Of a stretch of 34,871 nt of DNA, positions 21,430-30,509 are shown in pieces. The stretch spans positions 46,928-81,798 of the forward strand of contig NW_003314433.1 of the NCBI RefSeq assembly GCF_000143415.4. The letters are read 5' to 3'. Origin of the DNA: Selaginella moellendorffii (Eukaryota > Streptophyta > Lycopodiopsida > Selaginellales > Selaginellaceae). Position 1 is the first letter of the stretch, and each line of letters begins with the position of its first letter. Position numbers and translations under genes: made by a program. The notes beneath the pieces are model-generated. The model did no database searches, had not been told where the DNA came from, and saw only the letters and a program-made list of their open reading frames with translations.

Positions 21430-22148
21430 AGGGTGACATCAGGATCAAAAGCGAGAATAAGACACACTCAGGTCGGAACGACAGGGATCAAACTCTCAGT
21501 AGCAACGGAGAGGTTTGTATTCTGCGTCTCTCAACAAGCTTTCGAAAATGGAAGGAGAAGCTTTCACTCCAAAGGTTCAAGCTTTTGCCTCCTAAAGGAC
21601 ATACCAAATTATGGCGTGACATTAATAGTTCATGCGTTTCAGCAAAACCAAGAAGAGAAACACTGCTAACTTTGATGCGTAAGTTCTTTGAGGAAATTTC
21701 TTTCTTATTTAGTACTTGTTCCTTATTTCTTTCTCTGGCAGGACACTAGAGAAGTACAGAAGCAACTACACGCACAGCTGGAGGTAACGTTTTCTCTTTT
21801 TTCTTTCCGGTGTAAAACTCTGGGTCCTGTTCTTTTCTCCAGCTCCAAATCGAAGCACAAGCCAAGAACTTGAAAAACATGTTTCAGTTCCAGCAAAAGG
21901 TTGAGGTGAACCAGCAGTGCAAGAAGGAGCCAAAGGAGGCTGCTCCAGCAGCACTGCGGTCGACAGAAACCAAGGCTGCAGCTCAGACGCCAAAGTGCCT
22001 TGAACCGGCCTCCAAGAAATCCAAGATTTCAGAAGAGCAAAGGCAAAATTCTATCACCATTGATGATGGGACGCAGAGATTGTATACTAGTTGTTTCATT
22101 GGCATTGCCTCTAGAAAAGGAGAGCACTCACCATACCTCTGGGAATAA
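21430..22148 (+). pseudogene. Decayed MYB-CC (PHR1-like) transcription factor
   Basis: The best evidence is the coiled coil: TREVQKQLHAQLE (about 21741-21782), a GT-AG intron, then LQIEAQAKNLKNMFQFQQKV (about 21843). These match the family consensus EVQRxLHEQLExQRxLQLRIEAQGKYLQ with a short internal loss. Upstream (21450-21665) a weak match to the MYB-like helix region is seen (KARIRHT, RFVFCVSQ, LLKDIPNYGVT) with frame changes and a stop. The C-terminal part is Lys/Ala/Thr-rich with a nuclear-type KKSKISEEQR and ends at 22148. PHR-type factors control phosphate-starvation genes. The DNA-binding domain here is badly altered, so function is unlikely. Confidence 0.65.
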
Positions 22149-22199
22149 TTGTAATCTATTCATTTAATTTTCAGCTAGAACTTTCAGAGATCACGGACC

Positions 22200-24729
22200 T
22201 TATCGTTTCTTCTTGCTGCGCTCTTTGGAAGGTTTGGTAGCCTCCTCTTCAGCGTTGTGGTCGGCTTCAAGTCTCGCCAGCTGCAAATCAAACAATGCTG
22301 TTGTGAGGATTCCTTCTTGAGACACCACTTTACCTTGTGAAGGACGGGTTTAAGTTCTCTGTAGCGTGTCTTTGCCAAGTCAAATCCATCCTTCCTGAAC
22401 TCCTGATAGATGCATAGAGCATGAAGAACGAGCGAAAGAAAACCTGCGTTGTCACCTTTCCAGTGTGTTGGGTGTGATCATAAGGTGCCATTTGCCAATA
22501 CATGATCGTCCAAGAGAAAAAATCTCTCAGCGTTTCTCCAGGCTGAAAGACAAATCAATAACAAAACAGGAAGATGACTCACCAAAAGTGTTTGTTGGGA
22601 ATCAGCCAGGCCCAGCTCGGATCGATCTTTAATTTCCGTGCTTTCTGTGTCAGCTTTTTGCCTTCGCCCCTAAGAATAGCAGCTGCCTCTTCACAGTGAC
22701 TCCACTGCATCCTAGAATACAAAAGGAAACCGACAAGTTTTCTTACATCCTTCTTTTTTACTACCTCGTCATCGTCCTCTTCGTCTTTTCCTTTATTAAT
22801 CGATCCAGCATCACTGTTGTCACCATCAGTTTCGCCTTTCTCCTTACTAGCTTCAATCCACGCGCTTTGTGTTTCCTGCTTGAGACATTAGTATGAGGCT
22901 GGATGATGGCTCGATCATACTAACCTCAATAATGCTCGAAGGTCCAGCGAGGAAAGGTCGTCGTGTCACTTTTTTTTTGCCGACTTCTTTCATACCTCCA
23001 TACAGAAACAAAGTATCCTTTCCAACGACCATTCCAGCATTTATTCTTCCACAAGGCAACAACCTTCAAGCAGAACGCTCAACGTTGAGACGCATTTTCC
23101 ACATTTGGATCAACCACTTTCTTCTGCTTTGGATGCACACTTAACCACTACACAATCTCAGATTGCCATACCTTAATCTTTAGGCTCTTTGGCTTGCGAA
23201 GCTCCAAAGGATACCTGCGAGCGATGGTGTTTAGATAATTTTAAAAAAATCGACGAGATACAAACCATCTGGAAAGCATATACATCTCGATCATAAAAAC
23301 GCTGTGCAGGGAATCACCTGCAAAAGACATTAGTTTTTCCAACGCATGCATTGAAACCGTACTCATCAGCATCAACTACACCACCAAACAAGATGTGGAC
23401 AAAAATCCTGCTCTTGGCCAGGAGCCAAACCGGATTTTTTCACCTTCACAAAACACATTGAAAAACTAAAACTCCAAACGAGAATGTAAAACAAGCAAAC
23501 CTTGTCCCACTCCCAATCCGTGGATCTAACGTCCACATATCTGCGAGCACTACAGCTTTGTCGGATTGATCTTTGTCAGGGGCAGGCTCTTTGAAATAGC
23601 CACCGTACAAGAAAATCTAGAAAAGAAAAAATGTTCACAACACGCAAAACTATACTTTTAGTAGACAAATACCTCATCTAAATAAACAGCAAGCTGAGAA
23701 CCAGTTCCAGCTGAAGGCCAGGCAGCTCCAAGCTTGGGTTTTATCTCTTGCCACTGCAAAAGGAAATCAGTTTAGTTGTTAAAAAACAAGGAAGAACGAT
23801 GAGCGACAGAAACAAACCTTATAATCGTCTAAATCCAGCACTTAAAGATTATTGAAGTACCTGTGTCAAAAATTCAATACTAAACATCTACACTGCTGAA
23901 ACAGCCGACCTTTCTTCCCTCAGCGTGTCATAAAATCCACCAAATAGAATAAGTTTATGTTTCTGTGGCAAGAAAGAAAAAAAAGATTATGTTTAGAAGC
24001 GCAATACATACCAATCTATGTCCGGAACGAGCACCTGGACAGCATTTTAGTTGAAGCTGCTCCTGCCAGATATTTGTGTTTAAATCCAGTCTCCATAAAT
24101 CCTGCAAGAACTCTCTTGTAAGTCAGCTCGAAACACACCTTATAGTGATGAAACCAAATTCACCACCTACACTGCCAAAATCAAGAGAAGTCCTGGAAAA
24201 ATACATCATACCAAACATGAAGAGCCAGTTTTTCCACGCAACCGCCTGGTGAGCGCTTCTCGGTGACAGGCTTCCACTCGTTCTTCTCGATGTTGTATCG
24301 GTAGAGATCGCCATAAACGTAAAGTCTAGCATAGCAAACACGAAGGTTAAATCACCGTAGCAAAACTAATCACAAACCTTGTCACCATTGTTGTATTCAC
24401 CTCCATAGACGATCAGCGCAGTGTCCTTGACGGGATTTACAGTCACCTGAAACGCAAGGAAAGAAGAATTCTAGAGAATGTGAGCTTCCAGAGTGGAGAT
24501 TTCAATCGAGTTCTTACGCACAGAGCAATTGCATTGTGGTGAAGGAGCTGCTACATTCTCATCGCCATGAATTTCGCTCTTCTTTGCTTTCTCCTTGTGG
24601 AGTTTAGCCTGACAAGAAGGAAAACGATTGAGAGTCTTTGGCCAGAGCTTTCCTTACCAAGATCGCATCAATATCATCCTCGTCCCACACCTTCCTCTCC
24701 GCCGCCTTGGCCGTCTTGCTCGAAGAACC
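22200..24729 (-). pseudogene. Decayed KLHDC4-like kelch-repeat gene
   Basis: Many short exons on the minus strand match KLHDC4: SSSKTAKAAERKVWDEDDID, AKLHKEKAKKSEIHGDENVA, VTVNPVKDTALIVYGGEYNN, LYVYGDLYRYNIEKNEWKPV, SPRSAHQAVAWKNWLFMFG, DLWRLDLNTNIWQEQLQLKC, KHKLILFGGFYDTLREER, VLDLDDYK, WQEIKPKLGAAWPSAGTGSQ, EFRKDGFDLAKTRYRELKPV, and LARLEADHNAEEEATKPSKE before the stop at 22200. Lesions: no start ATG, with a TAG (24730-24732) directly before the first family residues; a frameshift at about 24258-24272; loss of part of the GGEF-to-HHYKD segment; and a TAA at 23842-23844 inside a kelch repeat. The intact protein is a kelch beta-propeller of unclear biochemical role. Confidence 0.85.
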
Positions 24730-24764
24730 CTAAAACCTAAATTAACTCTTGCTTGTACTGTCCG

Positions 24765-24914
24765 CTTTGCTTCCATACGATGGCTTTGCTTCCACAGCTG
24801 GCATATGCTTTGCTTCCACTTTCTTAGTGCTTTGCTTCCACAGCTGGCATATGCTTTGCTTTTCTTCCACAGCTGGCATACTTTCTTTAGTGCTTTGCTT
24901 CCACTGCTGGCAAG
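24765..24914 (+). repeat. Imperfect tandem repeat upstream of the ROCO gene
   Basis: Six units beginning TTTGCTTCCA or a close variant. Three carry CACAGCTGGCATA, and two carry a TTCTTTAGTGC-like or TTCTTAGTGC tail. It fills the space between the dead KLHDC4 start and the ROCO ATG at 24953 and could hold promoter elements. CAGCTG is an E-box. Confidence 0.8.
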
Positions 24915-24952
24915 GTTCACTTTTACAAGTTTACTCGTGCTCTCAAACTTCC

Positions 24953-27900
24953 ATGGAGGAGGAGCGACGAGAGTTGATCCACTGTTCCTCTGTCAAGGAG
25001 ATCAAGGAGGCTCTCGCAGCGAAGCGGGACAACAAGCGGCACTTCAATGCGATTCGGTTTTATTGTGGGGAGATCTGGAGGCTGGAGGCGCTTGACGCAT
25101 CCAAAGGTGAGTTTGTTGATGAGGTGAGTGCTACCGTTGAGGGGTTTGGAGGCACAGAGGAGGATCTGATTGGTGTGCTCAACTGGTGCATTTCAAATTC
25201 ACCCTGGTCAGACGAACCGGTTTAGACAGGGCTCTGGATGTGGGAGATGCTCCTGGTGATGGCAGTTCGTCTGCTGCTGCTGCTGCTGCTGCTCACATTG
25301 ACATTCTCAAGGCCGCTTTGGTACCACAGCTCGACATCAGATTCATCCACATCGCTGCCAGGGTCGCTTGTAGGTTGGGCATTCCCAGTGATCGAATGCA
25401 AAGGGTGGCAGAGGGCATTGCTCCTCCTCAGCAGGGACAGGATATTCGCCAGATTGAGGTGCAGAGGTTTGCAAAGCTACTGACGATGACAGAGGAATTC
25501 AAGGTCTTGAAAGAGCTACGTTTCGAATGGCGAGGCAAAGACATCCTCACACCACCTCAGGAGCTTGAGTTGGCCTTTGCTCAGCTCGACTGCTTGACAG
25601 AGCTCAGGTTGCACAGGGTTGGGAACCCAGAGACTCTCCTTAGCCAACTCCTTAGGAAAGCAGGAAACAACTTGAAACATCTCGTGTTGGAGATGAACAG
25701 GATGACAGTGGAAGGATTTGGGAAATTGAGTAGGGATCTGGCAAGTCAGGAGTGCAAGGTGGAAATTTTAGTCATCTTTGATAAGGACATTGGCAAGGAA
25801 GGGTGGGAACAGGCATTTCAGAATGGCATTTTCAATAAGCTAGTGGCGCTGGTGGCATGGTTTCCAGAGGGGGCAGGTGAGGCACTCTTCAAGGCACTCA
25901 CTAGTCCAAGCTGTTCGCTGCAAAGACTAGACCTATCTTGGGAAAGTGATGCTGGAGTGTTGCCATGGGTATGCAAGGCTCTTCAGGAGGGCACCCGCCT
26001 GTCAGTTTTAGGTTGCCGAAGTGAGGACCTGAGCAATGCAACGGGCCTGGGTGAGGCCCTGAGCAGCGCTAAGTGTGGCTTGGAGGAACTCATCGTTACT
26101 CTTTATCCAGGTGATGGTGGTGGATGGTTGGGCAGAGCGCTACAAAATCCCAATGGCAAGCTGATCAAGCTTCATCTTTATGTACTTGATCGGCTAAACG
26201 AGGGAGGAGGAATGGTCTGTGACAGCAGTCTGTGGTCAGCTCTCTCAAGTCCACATTGTAAGCTGCGCCATTTGGTAATAAGTGGTCGTAGCAGGACAGA
26301 GTTACCGTTGGAGATTGCCAAGGGCATAGAGAAGAGCCAACTGGAGCATTTGGGTATACGGGAGTGCAAAATCACGAATGGGGAGCTCTTTTGGAAAGCT
26401 ATCACCAGCTGCAAGTCTCTGAAAGCTTTGTCATGTAACTCGGAACTGCCATGGAGGTGCCTTTTGGGAAGCAGCATTGAAGACTTGGAAATACGTCAGG
26501 AAGAAATTGAAAAGCTGGAAGAGCTTTGCCAGTTGCTGGGGGATCCAAAATGCAAGGTGCGCAGATTCAGGGCTCTTCTTCTTAGAAGTGATGCACAGAA
26601 AAGACAAATTCTGGCTGCCCTGGAGGAAAACTACCAAAGCCTTGTGGAAGAGCTTGATATAGGCAATGATTCCGAAGCTTCTGAAGCATTCAAGCAGAGG
26701 TGTTCTGGTCTTTTAGAGCGGAATGCAATCTTCCAGCAGAGTGCATTCAAAGACTTTGACAACCCGTCAACAGCAAAGCTCTTCTTGTGTGGTGCTAGCA
26801 GGGTTGGAAAGACCACAATAAAAAAAAACCTCTGCCGCAGAGTGTCTTGGTTTCCATCATGTCTCCAAAGGCATGCTTCAACAGCAGGCATTGAGCTGCA
26901 ACCACTTGTCTATGCGACCACCAAACAAAAGCTGCTCATTTGCGACCTGGCTGGACAGGAAGAGTTCCATGCTTTCCACCAGTACTTTCTCAGAGGAAGT
27001 GAGAAGGATCTCTTCTTGATCGTATGCAAGGTGGAGGATGACAATTGTGACGTTTTCAAGCAGAATTTGGTTTACTGGCTGAGGTTCATCGCTTCACATC
27101 AATCAGCCTCACCCAAAAGGAAGCCCAGGGTCTTGATTGCCTTGAATTTTTTCACTCGAAAATGCAGCTATGACCCAAAGAAGGTGGTTTCTGCAATAAT
27201 CTCCGACAAAGACAAAGGCTATGGGCAAGTACTTGAGTTTGGGACAGATCCTTGTTTTAAGGTGGTGGCCACTCAAGTGAAAGATTTAAGGGGGATAAAA
27301 ACCATGTTGGGGAGTTGCTTGCACGAACTGCTGTCATCCCAGCAACAAATACCATGGGAATGTCTCGAAGCAAAGAGGAAACTGGTACAAGGTGCCAGTC
27401 AGAAGAAGGTCATACCCCTAGACAAAGTTGACGAAATCCTCTTGCCTAACAGCAGTTTCAAAAGTGAAGAAGCCTGGAAGAATGTTATTAAATTCGTCTT
27501 GCAGTTTCTACATGATTGTGGAGATGCAATTTACTTTGGCTTGGGACATGAAGAGGGTGACATTGTGTCTCAATTTGTCATCTTAGATGTCCAATGGTTT
27601 ATGAGGGATGTGGTGCAACTCTTCATACCTACAGGGAAGATCAGCAAATTCAAAAGTCAAATGGAAACACACCAAGTTGAACATCGATTGCAAGAACAAT
27701 GTGGGAACCAAGACAAAATAGTGGAGTACATTCTTGGAGTGCTCCATGAGATGGGACTGATATTGCCTTGGGATGAAACATGGGATGGGAATTGGCATAA
27801 CTTGCCCAAAAAGTTGAAAATGCCAACACTATTGCAAGAAGAATATTCACCTCCAGAATATTTATCATTGCCATCAGTGCCAATTGACACTCAAAAAAAC

Positions 27901-29313
27901 CACAACTACTGGGGCAGGAGGTTTGAATGCAAAGACAAGGACTTGAAATTGTTTCCTGCAAGTATTTTCACAAAGATCCAAGTTAAACTTCACAAATTAA
28001 GCAAGAAAGGTTTTAGGCCTGGGAATGGATGGGTGGCTTTGAAAGAGAACCTTATCGAGACAATTGTGAGAGTTGGGGGAGACACAGGCAATTGGAAAGA
28101 TAGGCAATGGGTTGATGTCATCATCTATTACCCAAAAGAGGTAGAGAATGCACCAAGGCCAGATTTGGAAAAAGAAGCTGAAGGATGGATGGAAAAAATT
28201 AGAAATTGCATTATTGGGGTATGTATGGAGGATTGCCCATCTTTGGAAATTGAAGAAAATGTGATGAGACGTGGTTATGTATGGAGAAGGATACTAAATA
28301 AGGGGGACAAATTAGAATTATGGGCTTCAGTTATTTGTCCACTAAAGGAAGTCAAATGTGAAGCAAAAGAAAGAGGTTTAGAATACTCCCACACTTGGAA
28401 TTATTCACATGAAGTAGAGGATTGGGATGTGAATAATGATTTGAAGGTCTCAGATGAGAATGCTTTGGCTAAGCTATTGATGCCCAATGAGCAAAAACAT
28501 GAACTGGTGAATAAGTTTGTTGAACTTCATGAACTCTTGAAGGACTATGACGAGGTTGGAGAAGTCACAATTCCCAAAGCATCATCAGATGTTGTTAAGT
28601 TTCCAAACATTGAAGACCCAAAACTTGATGCAATCCTCATATATATTAAGAAGATGTTTGATAAAATGGAGAACCGTTTTGACAAGTTGGATACAAAACT
28701 TAATGACATTGAAGTAAGCGTTAACGAGCTCAAGAATGGAATCAAGTTTATCATGGATAAAGTGAATGCAATCCATACAACGTGTTTTCAAGTATTATTG
28801 AAATTGGAGACAGATTGCCCAAAATATCCATATATTCTTGATGAGAATAATAGGTGGAAAAATTACAGCAAAATATTGGGAACACATGGTAGACTTCACT
28901 ATTTGTGTGAATGGCCTGAAGGAACTTCTAAAGGTCATCAAGTGAAGAGTTCTGAAGGTGTTGAATTGAATATCCCACCAAACTGGCTCGAGAAATTTGC
29001 TCCAGTACTTAAATATACATTGATCCTATTATTTATTGGGGCCAAAGTTGGAGGACATTTTGCTGGTATTGGAGAGATAGTGAATGCAATAGTGGATGAG
29101 ATCAAGGGAAGCCTCATAAGTTTTTTGGATTCATGTCTTCTCAAAAGCAAGCTAACTACAAATCCCAAAGCAGAAGATGTGCAAGAGATATTTAAGCTAG
29201 TGACAACTAAATTTGGGAAAGAAGAAAAAGAGGAGACAATCATGGAAAAATATTTTGTTCTTCATCCCATAATCTTGGAGGGAAAACAAATATGGGTCTG
29301 CAAAGGTATTTAG
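24953..29313 (+). CDS. LRR-Roc-COR (ROCO family) protein
   Basis: The likely model is exons 24953-25106 and 25226-29313 with a 119-bp intron (GTGAGT to TTTAG), giving 1,413 residues. Read without that intron, the first frame stops at 25223-25225. The intron placement restores frame and puts a 14-bp indel, relative to the copy at 33216, inside the intron. Order: a novel N-terminus (MEEERRELIHCSSVKEIKEA); ribonuclease-inhibitor-type leucine-rich repeats (about 100-500); Roc GTPase with P-loop GASRVGKTT (residue about 574) and switch II DLAGQEEF (about 625); COR domain from about 797 (FVILDVQWFMRDVVQLF); coiled coil about 1183-1236 (MFDKMENRFDKLDTKLNDIE); hydrophobic stretch YTLILLFIGAKVGG (about 1314). 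The usual NKxD/THxD G4 motif is replaced by NFFT. Length and domain order resemble the plant ROCO protein TORNADO1, but orthology is not claimed. ROCO proteins are GTPase signalling scaffolds. GC content falls along the gene. Confidence 0.88.
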
Positions 29314-30505
29314 CATTTAAGTTTTTTGTTTTATCTAACAAACACCATTCTAAAGCAGATCATTAATCTATATTTTTATAAGGTGGGTTAGCAAAATGAA
29401 GGTAAATAAATATGCTTTATATAGTTATTACTATATATCTTTGGTATGATTCAGGTCTATTTTGTAGTTGAAGTTAATGAGGTAAGTTTGTATTATAGCT
29501 TTAAATTATCCTTTCCTGCTTATTTTAATGTTTCAAGTTTATTTCAGTGTTGAATATCTAATATTTTAAGTGAAGGAAAAGCTACCAAATATTTTATTTT
29601 TTATCCCATAATTTTGATGATAAAACAATATATATTTACAAAGGTATTTTATATTGAAATATATCCATGCTTTTAATTTTATCTAATAGAGGCTATATAG
29701 GGCATTTGAAGTAAATCATTAATTATATATTTTGCTCTTCATCCCATAATCCTGGATGAAAGAAAAATATGGATCTGCAAAGGTATTTAACATTTAAGAT
29801 TTTAGTTTTATCTAACAAACACCATTCTAAAGCAGATCATCAATATATATTTTTACGAGGTAGTTTGGAAAGATGAAGATAAATGAACATACTTTATATA
29901 ATTATTACTATATGTCTTTGGAATGATTGGGTTATATTTTGTAAGAAAAGTTGATGAAGTAAGTTTTACATTATTGCTCTAAAATATTATTTCACGTTTA
30001 TTCTAATGTTTGAAGTTTATTTCAGTGTTGAATTTTTAATAATCAAAGTGAAGGAAAAACTCATCAAATAATTTCATATTAATGATATTTCGATATGAAA
30101 ACAAAAATTGTGAAAGAAATTGACCATAAGACAATCATGGCCAAATATTTTAATATCCATCCTATAACCTTGGATTATAAAATAGTATGGATTTACAAAG
30201 GTATTTTACATTGAAATATATCTATGATTTTAGTTTGATTTAACAAAGACTATGTAGGGCATTTAAATAAATAATTGATTATATTGATTTTTGAGATTAT
30301 TTAGCAAAGCAATGATAAATCAAATGTCCTCTATATTGTTTTAGCTATGGCAGAATGTTATTTGTACTATGATTATGCTACATTTCCTTATATAAGTTGA
30401 TGAAGTATCTTTACATATTGCTCTAAAATAATTTTTATATTTATTCTGATGTTTCTGTATTGAATGCTTTAAAGAAAAGCTACTAAGATGATTTCATGTT
30501 AGAGG
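29222..30505 (+). repeat. Decaying tandem array of the ROCO 3' end
   Basis: The last coding segment (encoding LHPIILEGKQIWVCKGI and stop, about 29256-29313) recurs at about 29597-29655, 29730-29785 and 30147-30205. The about 29730 copy still encodes LHPIILDERKIWICKGI with a stop. The 3' flank (AAGTTGATGAAGTAAG..., ...TTTATTTCAGTGTTGAAT) recurs at about 29470, 29950 and 30398, so the larger period is about 450-480 bp. The pattern fits an inner duplication followed by duplication of the whole unit. GTAAGT and TTTCAG inside the units look like splice sites, so some copies may once have been terminal exons. Confidence 0.8.
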
Positions 30506-30509
30506 CATT

